64,000 bases of DNA from Forficula auricularia (GCA_024734495.1 JALMQS010000085.1:20613539-20677538); one strand, 5' to 3'; shown: positions 1 to 13,634, counted from the first letter of the stretch. Program-made: numbers and translations. The notes: a model not told the origin generated them from the letters alone.

Positions 1-439
1 GCATCAGAACGAGTTTTTTAAGATCCTCTGAATTCAAATTATCATGTGTATCAAAATTCAAACACCGAGACAGAAAAAAAAATATACTTAAGAAATTATT
101 TTTAAAAGCATTCATATATGATGATTTTTAGGTCAAATGGTCAAAGTTTTGAAAGAAATTACTACTTATGTTTACTAGATCAGATTTGGGGCTAATATGA
201 CGAAAAAAATATATCAATTTTCTGGTCGTAATATAACGATAATATGAATATATTTGTCTATTTTTTGACCAGCTTGGATAGCAAATTCCTAAGTAATTTA
301 CCAATTACTTTCTAGTGGAGATAGAGTGTGGCGATTCTCAGTATCTCTACAGTTCTTGACAAAGAATAACAAATAAAAGGACTTATATGTATAACTAATT
401 AAAAAATAACACTATATTTGCAGAACGGAAGCTGGCTTT
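1..439. other. AT-rich spacer, no gene seen
   Basis: No coding frame, RNA gene or clear repeat boundary can be supported here. Base composition is strongly AT-rich with A and T runs. Confidence 0.5.
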
Positions 440-779
440 CTATTCAGGCCAAGACGATTTTTCAAACCCTTGCAGCTTTTCATCCCCCCTGTATCAAATA
501 CAGGTTGCCTCCGAGCATTAGCTTACCAGAATGGATGCAATTCTGAAACGAGTTGTCAAACTAGGTAACAAGTTGTATCGAGCTTGTAAAGTCTCTTGTT
601 AAAGTTGATCAAGTGGCAAACCTTGAATTAATCTGTGCCCGGTCGGATGGTCAATCAGATGACACGCACTTTCATCTGATTTGCCATACCGCCGGTCACA
701 AGGGGAATTCTAAGGTTTTACCCTTTGTTAACATTAACAAAGACTTTACAAATCGACATACAACTGGCCCTCAAGAAGC

Positions 780-1145
780 CACTCACAATCTTTACCGCCT
801 CTCTCGATTCACTGGTCCATTGAAGAAGCGTTTATGCACTTTACATATTTTATAGGTCCTATTTCGCTCCGACGAATTAAAACCAATATCCTCCCCTCAT
901 CAGACTCACAACATATTTCCAAGATTAAATTGGAGAATTGCCGAAACAATTCATTCCCCAATACGTTTATTCCTATGACATCAAGGAACTGGAATTCTCT
1001 TTTGGGTTCCCTCTTTCCCAACACTTATAATCTTCATACCTTCAAGATACCCACGTCTCCACCCATTCGCTTGATTACTTTCCCCTCCACTCTTCTTCGG
1101 TATTACAGTGGTCTTTTAAGATCTAGAAGGGCTACAACTTCTTGA
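780..1145 (+). pseudogene. LINE reverse transcriptase C-terminal relic
   Basis: The frame from about 834 to 1145 holds a stretch (942-1046) with the pattern N-S-F-x-P-x-T-S-R-x-W-N-S-L, then L-F-P-x-x-Y-N-L-x-x-F-K. This pattern is typical of the extreme C-terminus of the ORF2 protein of animal non-LTR retrotransposons, just after the reverse transcriptase thumb. The 5' part (about 440-780) may be decayed RT sequence but carries stops in every frame. No catalytic YxDD motif is present, so this is a truncated, non-functional 3' end. The clade was not assigned; a protein search of the frame would decide it. Confidence 0.5.
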
Positions 1146-1640
1146 TACGGAAGGAATGATATAAAATATATACTGAGCTTGATATAAATATATACCATAA
1201 TAAACCATCTTTACTCTATTTCTCATTAAATGTTGTTTGATTTGGGAAACAAATGTTTTCTAATTCTTTCATCAACCTATGTGGGCACTTAATGTTAATA
1301 AAATCTTTAAGACAAAGAATTTTACACAATATTATATGATAATACTTTTTGCTACTCTAAATTGGAATAAACCACAAGTGGGTTCTTAAATAATATAGTA
1401 TATTCAAGTAATAGTCTTAATTAAAGAGAAGCTAATTTGGTGTTTTTGTTTTAAATATTATTATTAAGAAAAGAAAATTAAGGAAGGAGGCAATCTCTAA
1501 AAAATGCTGGTTTATAGAAAAAAAGAGATTATTATTATAAGTACATAAATTAATAGTGATAATCTGATAATCTTTTAAATAAGAGATGTATTATATTATT
1601 ATCCTTTGCCAAAGTGTTCAGCCATCTCAGCCCCTTATAG
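1146..1640. other. AT-rich spacer, nothing recognised
   Basis: No supportable gene. The LINE relic ends upstream and PLE-like sequence begins downstream. Confidence 0.4.
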
Positions 1641-1960
1641 TTAAGCAATGGGAAAATCACTCTCATTCCTTTTCTCAAAATTTTAAAAGATAAAGATCCT
1701 CTCTTAATTCAAAATAATTTAGTTAAGGGAGAATGGTGTGGGTTCTTGGTGAAACATTTTAAATAAAGTAAAGAATTACTGAAGATCGGCTTATACCCCG
1801 AAATTTTTATAGAGGCGTGCTAAACAAGCATCTAATATTTTGTTTTTGTGAAACCTACCTAGTATTTATATTTTATATTTAAAAAAAGTTTCAAAAAATT
1901 TTCAAAATTCTCTTTACTTTATTCAAAATAATTTGGTTTACAAAATTAATAGCTTCGTTT
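1640..1960 (+). repeat. PLE pseudo-LTR relic with degraded hammerhead
   Basis: This belongs to the family that recurs at 47.1, 56.7 and 57.5 kb. It shares the blocks ggtgaaacattttaa, the hammerhead-like CTGAAGA (1779-1785), ACCCCGAAA, tgctaaacaagcatc and gtgaaacctacctagtat. Stem II is weak (CGG/CCC) and the cleavage-site strand has drifted, so the ribozyme is probably dead. Assignment to a Penelope-like element rests on the relatives near the GIY-YIG fragment at 47.4 kb. Confidence 0.5.
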
Positions 1961-4916
1961 GTGGCGGGACAAACAAAATAATATTTAAAATTCTGAATTG
2001 TTAACACAAAGAGTCGAACAGTACAAAGAATTCTGGTTATACCAAGATAGTTAACTATTCAACTAGCCAGTTTGACTAAAGAATTATCAATTCCTCGGTA
2101 ACTCGGAGCAAGAAAATATTTTCACTATCAAAACAGTGATGTTTTGACAGTTTAAATAAATAATCCATCAATGAAGAATGCATTTGATTTAATTAATTTT
2201 TGAATAAATTTCATGAAACCATTAAAGTTTATTTATTTGTTTCGTTGCACAGAGAAGTTACTTGTTGAATATTAACGAAATTTTCTAAGATATTTCTACT
2301 AAATTGACCCTTCTGTTTAGTTGATTTCGGCAGGTAAAAGCAATTCAAACATATCTTATATAACTAGACTTTTCTTAATTAATAGAATGTTTTTCATAAT
2401 CAAATTTATTTAAATCTCTTTTTTGAATTAATGTAATTGGTAAAGCTATAAATATCGAATTGTACTGCGATGTCTAGTTAAGAATATTTTATTTTATTAA
2501 AATTAATATACCTAGATATGAATGTGTTTTGTTCAAATTAATTTCAACCCATTTATCTATTTGGATTATCCATGATTTTTTTTTATAAAGAAAATTTTAG
2601 TAAAAATTATTCATAGGAAAATAATTCATGTCATGGAACAAATAAAGGATAAAAAACTAAAATAAAAAACAATTCGCCCTGATAAAATATCACTTGTTAA
2701 AAACGATTTCGATAGGCAAATGCTGATATCGTTTAAACTCATGCATTTTTCATCGGGAAACATGTAGCGACGCTTTTGGAGGAGGAAGCGTCTGCTGCCT
2801 TCCTAGAAGCCCATTATCTATGACAGATATTTAAAACAAATATCCCCAAGAAGAACTATACCGAGACGGATGGGGGTGGCTATTTATTTCTATTCTAATA
2901 TCCTGGATGATTAATTCTTACATTGTGAAAGATTAATAAATATTTGGGCAAGACATTTCTGAATGGATTATATAAATTACAGAACCCTCTGTCAGGAGGA
3001 GAGAAATGTTTCAAATTGGAAAAATGTGTCACAGTAGAATTATTTATTTCTTGTTCGTCTTCTATTGGATTAAAATAAATTTGTGGATCAAAAGAAAAAT
3101 ATAGGGGTTCGAATCCTAGAGGAGTCACGTGTTGTAATTTGCTTAATACCAGCCAATCAGAAGGATTAAATTTACGCATTGTGTTTTTGCTTATCGTATT
3201 TAAAATATCTTAAACGTGGGAAAAATCATTTACCAGGTGTGTAAATTTAAAATGCGGGGTTTTTTCAAATAGATGGCCCACAAAGCCTATACCATAGATT
3301 CTGGTGCCATAACACATATGTCGTTTTGTAGCTATGACAGCAAACTTCAAAACGTCAAATTTGTTTAAATGTTTAAGAGTTAGTAGCATTTTTTTCGGTG
3401 GTACAAGCATTCATTTTGTGTCTCTGTTTCTAGCTGACTGTTTGTATTCAGATACTCACAGTAACTCAAAAACGATAAGTCGTAAAAAGTTCAGGTTCCA
3501 AAATGTTGGTATTTCCAAAAAATGAACTAGATTTTGGTCTTTATAGCTTTAAAATGTCTGGTTGAAATCAAAAAATAAGTCTGCCAAGTGTGAGTCGGAC
3601 TCGAATACCTTGGGTTCCGTACCTTATACAGTAAACTTCCGATTATCCATGAGCGGATTATCCGTGCATGGGAATTCGAGTATAAAGACATAATAGCTCT
3701 AAGACAAATTCGAACTGGTATTAAATCAACTGGTGTGTTCACCACACGACTTTCACATTTTTATTTATTTGAAGTCATCGCGACACTACTAATTTACACC
3801 CCCTTCCTTTATTTCGTTTTTTTTTTCTCAAAAACGGCTCTAACGATTTTTTTAAAATAAGTGTATTTATCAAGTGTCATAAGTTATTAGTTGTGTCAAA
3901 TTTTTAATCCCATTAAATTAAAGGAAGGGGTGTAATTTAGGAGTGTCGTAAAATAAATATTTTAATCGTTCATATCTCGTCTTAAATATTGAATTGTCGA
4001 ATGGAGCTAACGAATAGTTATATAGTAATCCCAAAACCCAATCAGCTATAAGTTATAAAAAAAAACTTGGCACATGAACGTACTTTTTTCAAAATTCTGT
4101 TGTTGAATGTTTCGTGGATATCAAATTCCAGAGACAAAGACAAATAAAGTAAAAAAATCATACTTAAAAATGAATTTTCTCGACTCGGACATTTCTAGTT
4201 TCAAATAAGTACAAAAAAATTGAATATTTCCAAATAAATTGAATATCAAGGCGATGTAATTACATTTTTTTTAATCTTACATGGAAATAATCTTCATCAA
4301 CTTTCAAATAAATTAGCTTGAGTAAATAACATTTTTTTTATTTTTAATAAACGATTGAAAAATGTTTTATTTCTAAAGAAATTAGAATATAATGATTGAT
4401 GACAATAAGTTCATTGAGGGACTTATAATAGAAGAGAATAAAAGTATGTACTTACTTTAATAATTCTTAAATGCCGTAGAAAATATAGAATATTCTCTTC
4501 TAATAAAGAAAAGAAACGAGCTTGCACTCAGAAAGGCTCACTTGAAACTAAAATGAAATTAAATAAATTGGACGACTTTTTATTTTTATTGGATTCAAGG
4601 AAAATTGATATCTCAATTTGAGAGAAAGAAAAGGTATGGAAAAAATAGAAATCCCCTTAGGTAGAACACACATCAGATGACCACCAATTATTTATTAAAC
4701 ATTACAGGGTGTTTAGAAAGTCATTTCTTTTATAGTGTATATTTAGAAATTTTGAATGTCTTTCGGGAAATATTATTATTTTTTTCTTTTTGATTAATAC
4801 TATAGATACAGGGTGTTTATAAGGCTTTCTTATATGGCGAATAGAATGTTTCTATCTCAATTGTGAAAATATTAATATTTTTTAGTTATTGATTATAATT
4901 TTATATTAGATTTAGG
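1961..4916. other. AT-rich spacer
   Basis: No recognisable gene. Two short frames on the minus strand near 2895-3410 match nothing I know. A stretch at 3629-3660 resembles the terminal repeat of pogo/Tigger-type MITEs, but I could not find a partner end. Confidence 0.4.
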
Positions 4917-5555
4917 TAGAGTGGTCCTTATTTTGGGTATTCTGAATTTTTACGAAGACAAGGGCTCATATGGTTGGAAATAAATAAAAAAATATCCCCC
5001 AATTTTCAAGTCTCTATCTCAATTATAACCTGTGCCCCCACCGATCTAAGTTTCTCATCTAAATAACATGGGGTTTTTGCATTTGAAAGATCAATTTTTT
5101 ATTCCGACCAAAGTAATGGTTCAAAAAATTTGAGACTCTGTAGACTTTATCCTTATAATAGTATCTAACCCTCAGAATTTTTACAGATTTTTAGCAATTA
5201 TAATTTTGGAGTCTAAAACTTGGGAACACTAAGATATAGCAGTATTTTATCTAGCTGTAACTCCAAAATTATAATAGCTAAAAATATGTAAAGATTCTGA
5301 GGAATAGCCACTAATATAAGGATAAAGTCTACAGGAGTTTCAAATTTTTTGAAACATTACTTTGGCAGGAATAAAAAATTGATCTTTCAATGGCAAAAAC
5401 CCCATGTTATTTAGATGAGAAACATCGCTGGGAGTACAGGTTATAATTGAGATAGAGACTTGAAACTTGGGGGATATTTTTTTTTATTTATTTCGAACCA
5501 TGTGAGCCCTTGTCAGAGTAAAAATACGAAAATACCCGAAATAAGGACCACCCTA
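4917..5555. mobile_element. palindromic MITE, copy 1
   Basis: The block starts tagagtggtccttatttt and ends with its inverse, aataaggaccaccctaa. The two halves are long inverted repeats of each other; the motifs catggggttttt and tctatctcaatt recur inverted on the other side. It is about 640 bp, has TA at both outer edges and no coding capacity. It is the same family as the copy at 39782-40393. It is a foldback-type MITE; the TA ends hint at a Tc1/mariner-type mobiliser, which is inference. Confidence 0.75.
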
Positions 5556-7266
5556 ATTTAGGGTGTATATAAAGTTTGTTATAATGTTGAGAAAGTTTCC
5601 GACTCTTTTAAAAAATATTTATAAGTACAAGATAAAGTTAGGCGTCCTAACTAGCCTCTTCTGTGCCTGATGTAAACTTTACCTTTTACGCCCCCCCCCC
5701 CCCGTCCACAAGTTTTGCATTTATAGGATTATATCCACTGCGTCCCGGAGGTGTCAACGTATTGTTATATAGCAAAAGCAGCTATTCGAGTTTTTCGCTT
5801 TTTGTGATTTTCCGTTTATTCTAAATTTGTGGCTCTTCTCTGAATTTTCTGAGGATGCCAGTAACTCAATAATGTGAATATAGGAGTTCAATAAATGTTT
5901 TTTTTAAAACTAGAACTTAATTTAAAAATTAAATATCTATAAACTTATTTATAAACGAGCTATTCGTGCGTGCCTTCGGCACGCCCTCGAAGCTCGGCCC
6001 TCCGGGCTGGTAGCCCTGGCGGGCAGCGTCTCGGTCCAAAAATTTTTATTCCTCTTAAAAACCACACTCCAAATGTATACCTGTAAACTCCCGAAAATAC
6101 ATAGTCTCTTAAAGTTTCACCTCATTTTCGTCCTGACACAGCTACAGAAATGAGGCTCTAGATATGAATCTGGTAGTATTTTTTTCTATAATCTACAGCA
6201 TTGTGATATTTTTTGTATGGAAATATGTAGATTTATTTAAATAAGTGGGATCGTGTGAGGAGGAGAATTATATTATATCATTTTTTTTAAATTTGGGATC
6301 GATAATCGATATAAGGCTCCAAATATTTAAAAGAGATCAATCAGGTGTTGTTTGTATGACAGGCTGCTCCTCCAGTATTGCCATGAGAAACTCGGGCATG
6401 AGTGTCTTAAGTCGTTCAATTTTGTAAAAATCAAAAAATAAGAATAACAAAATTTAGATTTTTAATAAATTATAAAAAAGTGGCAAAGTTTTAAAAAATA
6501 AACAAATAATATATAAAATATAAATCAAATAATATGTGATTAATTTCTTTTTCTGTGAGCAAAGAAAAGCGAATTGAATATTTAATTTTTGAGTGGTAAG
6601 GGGGGGGAATAATTATCAATATATTTAATGTTTCTTAATTTAAAATCAATTGGAGTCTTTCATTCCAAAATTCGAGTTTCAATTACAATTATATTTCAAA
6701 TTTGCCGCAAAGACGGCATCAGCGCTCCCTGACGGCAGCATTACGTCAGCGTTGCGGCAAATTAATCTAGATAAATATATATAGTATATTACAAATTATT
6801 ATTATACTGTTGAAACCAAAGTTATTATAATAATAAATTAATGGGAAAAATTGTGGTTTTGGCTATAATCCAACCATAAGATGCTTTCATATAAAAATTA
6901 CTTGCAATAATTAAATGGAAAATATTGATAGAATACTAACATCGTTTAGAAACACGAATAATAACAACTCACAAAAATGTAAAAATAATTATTTAGCGAT
7001 AAAATGGAAATGGTAAAACATTCTCAGGAACAATATTTCCTAAAATATTTTGGCAATCTTTTCACAAATTTGAAATGATAATCTTGAGAGATAATTCATT
7101 TAAAGTGTTTAAAAATTCTCATAAAGCATTAAAATTAAGATTTAGAACAGATAGAAAATCATTTTTAAAAATATAGATGTGCATGTGCATATATACTACA
7201 TATGAATTCTTTTTTTATAATTCAACAGGTAGATAGTTAAAGAATAATAAATTTTTTGAATTAATT
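5556..7266. other. AT-rich spacer with GC hairpins
   Basis: Contains a C13 run (5691-5703), a GC-rich hairpin block at about 5955-6040 (cgtgccttcggcacg and neighbours) and a short inverted repeat at 6700-6766 beginning tttgccgc and ending gcggcaaa. The only long plus-strand frame (6245-6427) shows no family signature. Confidence 0.4.
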
Positions 7267-7421
7267 CAAGAGAACCGTGAAATTTTTAAATAATTATATA
7301 TAATAGTCTGATAGTTGATTCTATCATACATATCGAGAACTATTTAATATAGATAGATATATATAAAATCAACTATCAGACTATTAAATATAATTATTTA
7401 AAAATTTCTGCGGTTCTCTTG
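7267..7421. repeat. inverted repeat, ~65-bp arms
   Basis: The left arm begins caagagaaccgtgaaattt and the right arm ends aaatttctgcggttctcttg. The arms share atagtctgatagttgatt in inverse orientation around a short AT-rich centre. It is a small foldback element or MITE with no coding capacity. Confidence 0.7.
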
Positions 7422-8655
7422 ATTTAAAAATAAATTAAAACTAATGTTTAAAAAGTATACTTATTTCAAAAAAAAATTGTTAATTAAAAAATTGTTTTTT
7501 TTTTGTTTGTTTTTTTGTTTGCCCCAGATACTAGCCCATTTAGACAATCGGTATCTAGTAAGATCACTTTATCATAAATACTAGTAATGTAAGTGGGGTA
7601 GCCAGATTTTAGCCGGTCAAATTTTTATTCTCACTCCTCGAACATCAACTCTTCAAGACAACGATGCCGAACTAGTTGCCTAACGCGTGGGGATACATGA
7701 CTCTCCAATAGCTTAATCTAGTTATAAATAAACGCAATAACACCTAGCCCAGAAATTTGATGAAGGATTAATGGATACATTTTAGAAGCAGAGCTGGATT
7801 TTTGTACTTTTTGGTCCCTGCAGTGAATATGAATAATGTGCCACTCCTCCTTTTTTTTAGCAAAACTGTATTTATTCAAGTATGATTGCAATAAGTAAAT
7901 AATGCAATTGCAATTAGTAAATAATGTGCCACTCCTTTTTTTTTGTGCTGGCTGGAAAATTCAGTAATGTTCACTTTGCCCTTGAAGGCGAAAATAAATA
8001 AAATAATAATGTTTGTTGTTTAAAATTGTATATAATTATTTAAACCGGTATATAACAATGTGGTTAAACAATCTTGACTTTTATTAATTAAATGCAGTTA
8101 TATAATTTTAAAGTTAAACAACAAATAATAATATTATTGAAACAATATGTTTAATATATATGTTATATATATATTATTGTTGATTACAACAACAACAACG
8201 TCACTCAAACACACGGAACGATAATTCGATAAATAATAATATTATTAACGGTAAACGGTACACGATAAACTAAAAAACGAAACGAAAACAGATCCTTCAC
8301 TTCCTTCTTGACTTCACCTCGCCAACTCGGTTATCATATCTCGCCACATATGATTATTCTCTTCTCTTCCACGTGCACTGGCTTCAACGTCATCGAGTCG
8401 GTCCTACTCGACTCTAGTTCTCTCTTCAGACACTAGGCTCCCGGAATATAACCGCGGCGAATTTATTTTGGTTACACTGTATTTATTCAAGTATGATTGC
8501 AATAAGTGAAAAGATTTTGTTTATCCGAGAGCAAGAGTTGTTGATTTATATCAATGAGGAAGGACTCGTTTATGTGGCTAGCTATGACAACAAAACGATT
8601 TTTCTATATCCGAAAGTTAATTTGCCCCATGAGAAATAACAGATAAAATATTTCT
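7422..8655. other. spacer with a possible solo-LTR-like block
   Basis: A segment of near-neutral base composition lies at about 8270-8460, next to AT-rich sequence. It resembles the composition shift seen inside LTRs, but I found no paired LTR or target duplication. The phrase actgtatttattcaagtatgattgc occurs twice (about 7865 and 8477). No gene was seen. Confidence 0.3.
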
Positions 8656-8659
8656 AATT

Positions 8660-8715
8660 AAAAAGGCTGATGATCAAAGTAAAACCTTCGAAACTATAGT
8701 CTCAAATAAATAAAT
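8660..8715 (+). ncRNA. hammerhead ribozyme, type I-like
   Basis: The core is CTGATGA (8667-8673), a weak stem II, GAAAC (8690-8694) and TATAGTC ending at 8701, the predicted GUC cleavage site. Stem III is the self-complementary ACTATAGT, identical to the better copy on the minus strand at 38.25 kb. Stem II is short here (AAG/CTT), so activity is doubtful. Confidence 0.55.
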
Positions 8716-8728
8716 TATATATACATAT

Positions 8729-9324
8729 CAGAGGCGGTTGGTGACTTTTCAGCCAGGGGATGTTCTCCAAAAAAGTACCCTTCATTTTTTGAAATTTTAT
8801 TTTAATCTTCGCTTTTTTTGCAAATTCCATCGAATAGCATCAATTTCGTTATTTTTAAAATTTAACATTAGATCTTTACAAAATATATTTTGGAACCTTC
8901 CCCCCAAACGGATACTGCTTTGTGTGAGTGAGGGTAGGAGTCAGAAATTAAATCTTCGGACATAAATCCGCAGTCCCTGAGATGGAAATCGGCCATCTTC
9001 CATAATGAATCAGCATGTCCTATAAGGGAATTGTAAATTTCTCCTAATGCTATTGCTATAAGCAAGCTCCGCATGCTTTTCGGAAAAAATAATTGATTTT
9101 AATTGCTCCTTGAAACTATGCAACAATTTTATTTCATTTCGAGAACAAATATACTTTTCTAAACAAAAAATGTTTTTTATAGAAATATTTGAAATAAGAG
9201 ATAATAATTTGAAAATTTAAAGATCCTCCTGAAATTTTGAAGTCTATATTTATGAAAATACTCTAAATGATTGAAATTTTAGGGATGCGCCGCATCCACA
9301 GCATCCATGGACTGCAAGCCACTG
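8729..9324. mobile_element. hAT-type MITE with 8-bp target duplication
   Basis: The element starts cagaggcggttggtga and ends caagccactg, imperfect terminal inverted repeats of hAT style. It is flanked on both sides by the direct repeat atacatat (8721-8728 and 9325-9332). The 596-bp body has no transposase. A second, interrupted copy spans 21757-23390. The 8-bp duplication is the size expected for hAT transposases; the mobiliser is inferred. Confidence 0.8.
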
Positions 9325-9420
9325 ATACATATTATAAATATATTATATATATATATATATTGTTAGAGTTCGTGGCTGTAATGAAACTGTATTAAATGAA
9401 GGAAGAGGTATCAGCCAAAG

Positions 9421-9612
9421 ATGGAATCACTGGGTTCAATAAAACACCTTTAATAAAACGTTTCGGCCTGAATTTATTTGGCCAGGCTTGGTTCGATCAC
9501 ATATGTGTACCGCATTTTGTGTATAACTCCTAATTATCCCTTCGAAGATGGCCAAATAAAGTCAGGCCGAAACGTTTTATTAAAGGTGTTTTATTGAACT
9601 CCAGTGATTCCA
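9421..9612. repeat. PLE-type palindrome with degraded hammerheads
   Basis: Inverted arms share tcactgg.ttcaataaaacacc and aataaaacgtttcggcc. Each arm carries the 3' half of a hammerhead (GGCC-GAAACGT). The plus arm has TCGAAGA where CTGANGA is expected, and the minus arm has lost the core, so neither looks active. The same family occurs at 32304-32722. Confidence 0.6.
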
Positions 9613-12600
9613 TATATTATATATATTTGGTAGATAGTAGATAGAGGACAACCTCGTTCATTTTTCTTTATGATTAGGATTACAATACTTTTTTATTTTA
9701 TTTTGAATTTATATGAAGAAAAAAATGGAGGTAATTTTCATTTTTTATTTTATTTTGAATTTATGTTTGAAAATCTGAATTCTGTATTTTAAATGAAAAT
9801 CTGAACTCACATTTTAGAGGCTCCCATATGAATGCGATCCCTCTCTAAGGTCCTGTGCATACACATTATAGTTTTCTATTTTTCCAAGGTAATCATTGCA
9901 GTGAGGGCAGGAAAATGTCGAGTAATTCGCCCAACAAAAAACACTATATAGATTTGCAACCTTGAATTTCCTTTAGAAAAATACAACGTTATAAAGATAG
10001 GGTAATACTTGTACACACAAAAGCAGGCCAATGTCAATATGATGATTAAGAAAATAGAGTATTATGCTAAAGAAATTGCGAAATCGAAATAAAAATAATA
10101 GCGAAAAAATAAATATATTCACTTTAAAGTGAAACGAATACTAAAAGTGAGATGCTAATGTTCTATTTTTCATTTCATCTCTCTCTCTCTCTGTTTTAAA
10201 GCCCTAGGCAAGGTAGTCAATCAGTAAGTTTTCAATTGAATTTACTTGTTTGAAGTTAATACCGCTATTAATTTAGTTAAACAAGGTGCTAAATAAGATA
10301 TGCCAAAAGCAGAGCCACCTTGAATCGAGTTGATCTCGTCTAATGACCTAAGTTAAGTAATGACGCAGTTTACTATTGAGAATGAGTAGCTAAGTTCCAT
10401 AAAATTTATTTCTAAATCAAATATCATAATTAGATAATTAAGACAAACATATTTGAGTGTTTAATTTTTGAAAAATAGATGGATTTTTTTCAAAAATTTA
10501 AAAAAACAACTCACTGACATACAACATATATCGCATAATTAAAGGTGAACAAAAGAATCAAATCAATGTATTTTGAAATTTATATAGAAATTTTTTATAA
10601 AAAAATTGTTTTACCTGAGAAATCATTTTTAGAGTTCATCTTAAAAAAAAGGGGAGGTCTTAGTGTCACTACAAAATCTATCTGTTTGTTCGTGTATCAT
10701 AACCTCGTAAACTAAATAAGATACAAACTTCAAATTTAAAAGTAATATCGCACATCCTCTAAAAAACTGTCATAACACAAAAAAGTCAAATTTAAGCCAC
10801 CAATACAAAAATGTTCAGTTTTTTTTTCTCTGTATTCTACAAAAACGCCATATTCTTAGCTCAAAAATGAGCTGCCAGGGGGCACTTGTGTCACTTTGAT
10901 CCGGAGCTAATTTGATGTAGAACAAATCTATAACAGAGCCACAACAGTGTTTGCAACAGGTGCACGTCTGTCGGAACCGACATAAGCTGTAATGCGACTG
11001 TATTGCAGATGATTTCACATATTTAATTTGATTATTTATTAGTAGAAAACAGTTGTAAGATGTAATAGGACGGTTTTGTATAATAATTTGTTTAAAGTTT
11101 ACTGTACACTCAATGTAAAAAAGAGTCATGTCACAGGATATGTCTGTTTTTTAAACAAAATAACACGAATTGCATTTGCGGTTAATCTGATTATACGGAC
11201 ATATCACATATTGTGTCGATTTTTTACAATTGTTAGCAATTTCAGAATGTAGCAAACTGTCATAACATATGACTTTTTTCGTTTTTTTTTTAAATAATAC
11301 GAATTATTATAATACGACATCTATTTTTTACCATACTGACATAAAGTTAAATAAATTTTACAATAATATAAAAGATAATAAAAACGAAACTAATTATTAG
11401 ATATAAATTCACAATAAAAAAATCTTTAAAGCCAATTTTCTCAAAATCTCTTTTTTTGAGTTATGAAAGTTTTTTAGAGGATGTCCGCGATATGTACCTA
11501 TATTTTCTACAAAATCAAAAACTGTATCAAATAGCCATTTTAAGGTGATTTTTGGACACTTCGGCGCTTAGAATTAGCTTAAATTTTTGAAAAAAATTCC
11601 AAAAACTCACTCATTCTCTCTTTATCAATTATAAATAAGAATTAATTTGATATCTTAAGTATTTTGTAAGTTATAAGATACAGCACCTGTGGCAGGGGGG
11701 TCCTATTCTATATGTAGCAGATGTAAAAGAGTTGCAATCATATTTTGTTTCCAGTGCTGTATGAGTAAGGTCAAAAATGTTTTGATAAAAAAAGCTCTAA
11801 TTTAATTAATTTTTTTACGATAAAAACATTTCATTTTAAAATAGAAAAAAATAAATATGTACCTCTTCAGGAATATTTCATTCTTTAATTAAAAAAAGTT
11901 CAATTGTGCAATGTTAATTAATTGTGTTAATTTGGCTCTCTCTCGTTTTCTCACTTATAATATACATATATATATATAATATTTTTTATTAAAAATAAAT
12001 CAACTTTAGTTAGTGCATTTGTGTATTCATTCATTAAATGGATTTTTTGCAAATTATTATTTTCCCATTCATTGTCTTATTAATTGGAAAGCTTGTTAGA
12101 GGCTCCGTGACATTTATCAATGAGGCGTTTTGCAAAAAAAAATCATTCTTTAGCCTATCGGAGGGTTGTATAATAATTAATCTTCGTGAGTGTGATTCTA
12201 TTAACCTTTAGCTTGATCTAAGAAGAAGATGGACGGCTTAATTTATCAAAATGTAAACGAAAGACAAGCTAATAAACACAAGAAAATACCTTCATTCATT
12301 AATCCTGGAGGTGGAAGGTGAAATTATATTCAAGACAAATTCCTTTTTAAATGCTTCAATTGCTCGGAGAACAGCACTTACCTGTAAATAAAGAAGACAA
12401 AATTAATTAATTGAATTAAACATCGAAACAATAAAATATACAGTATTTTATCATTGAAGGATAAAACCAATGTTATCTATCAATACTTGTGGAAATTTTA
12501 CTTATAAAGTTGTTAATAACTTAATGATAAATTAATATAAAACATATTTTACATATATTTAAGTAATTAAACGTTTATCTGTTAAAATATTTCTACAGTT

Positions 12601-12650
12601 TTTGAATTTTTTATTACAATAAATTAAATTTCAAATTAAAATTTAATAGT
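9613..12650. other. AT-rich spacer, no gene seen
   Basis: One minus-strand frame at 10815-11129 (104 codons) includes clustered cysteines (TCTCCKHCC), but I recognise no family. The phrase aactgtcataaca occurs near 10765 and 11252. A CT microsatellite lies at about 10180. Confidence 0.4.
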
Positions 12651-12654
12651 TTTT

Positions 12655-12780
12655 AAGGAATTTGGTGTTGGTACTTGGTGAAACATTTTTTAAAATTATT
12701 GGATAAAAAATACCTACCAAGTATTTTTATCCAATAAGTTTAAAATTTAATTTTTACAAAAAACCAAGACGTAAAAATTC
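12655..12780 (-). repeat. PLE pseudo-LTR end fragment
   Basis: It shares ggaatttggtgttggtact and ggtgaaacattttttaaaa with 61866-61920, followed by a short palindrome around ttggataaaaaatac. It is a truncated arm of the family at 61.9-62.3 kb. Confidence 0.55.
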
Positions 12781-13222
12781 GTGTTTTTAGACTGGTCAGA
12801 TTAGCCATAGACATTTCTATAAAATTTAAAGGTTGTTAGATCCAAAATACCTCTTTCGGCTCATCTATCAATTTCATAATTTCGTTAGTAAAATATGCTT
12901 CAATCTCACATAATCATCACAGATCGTAGAACAGTTCTTTGCTCTAATATATATACTACCATTGGATTATTTCTTAAGAAATGTGGGCTATAATCCCTAC
13001 TAAAGGCTCATTTGTTCCTACAACCCAGTGAAATTAATACATATAGAACACACCCAATCTATGACAATATAACTCCTTTGTTACTTCTTGGCTTAATAAA
13101 AAATGTTATTTTGCCGAAAGATTCAGAGTTTGATCTAGTGGAAAAGTCCCTGAAAGTGCCTTGTATTTAATTCAAGAGGTCCTAAATAATTTTTTTTACA
13201 TTTTATCAGCTTAATATATAAG
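12781..13222. other. AT-rich spacer
   Basis: Nothing recognisable. Confidence 0.4.
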
Positions 13223-13480
13223 TACCTGGAGGCACCGAGCGATGCTCGGTAACTTCTTCCTTCAGTTAAAAGCTTTATTTTAATATTATTTTTAATTTAA
13301 AATTCAGATTAAAATGTCGATTTTTATTTGAGAGCCGTTTTCAAATTGAAAAAAATACAAAAATATATAATATCGCACACTGTACCCCCTCCCCCACCTC
13401 CATCCCGCTCGACCCCACCCCCGAAATCTCGCCCTACCCCCGGATCCCCCACCACTTCACCCCGCCTCCTGTACCTGTTT
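13223..13480 (+). repeat. GC-hairpin repeat with C-rich tail
   Basis: It opens with the hairpin ccgagcgatgctcgg and ends in a C-rich low-complexity run (13381-13480). The same hairpin plus rich tail occurs inverted at 21480-21740. This architecture suggests a small non-autonomous element, possibly Helitron-like, but I could not define both termini. Confidence 0.5.
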
Positions 13481-13634
13481 TGATTCAACCATATGATTCA
13501 TTTTTATTCATCCAATTGTTAATAAATAAAACCTATCAAAATGTGTTGTTTTTTCAGAAAATTGAGACCTGCTTATGCGAAATATATTTTTAAATAAATT
13601 CTTGATTATATTTTACTCTATTAAATAAATAAAG

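Noticed and set aside
3100..3135. B-box-like ggttcgaatcc
   Set aside because: No A box at suitable distance and no tRNA or SINE boundaries.
3629..3680. pogo-like terminal repeat cagtaaacttccgattatcc
   Set aside because: No matching second terminus or TA duplication found; kept only as a remark.
9540..9600. Hammerhead candidate on plus strand
   Set aside because: The core reads TCGAAGA instead of CTGANGA, so listed only as a degraded relic.
10815..11129. 104-codon minus-strand frame with clustered Cys
   Set aside because: No recognisable domain, no composition shift; likely chance.
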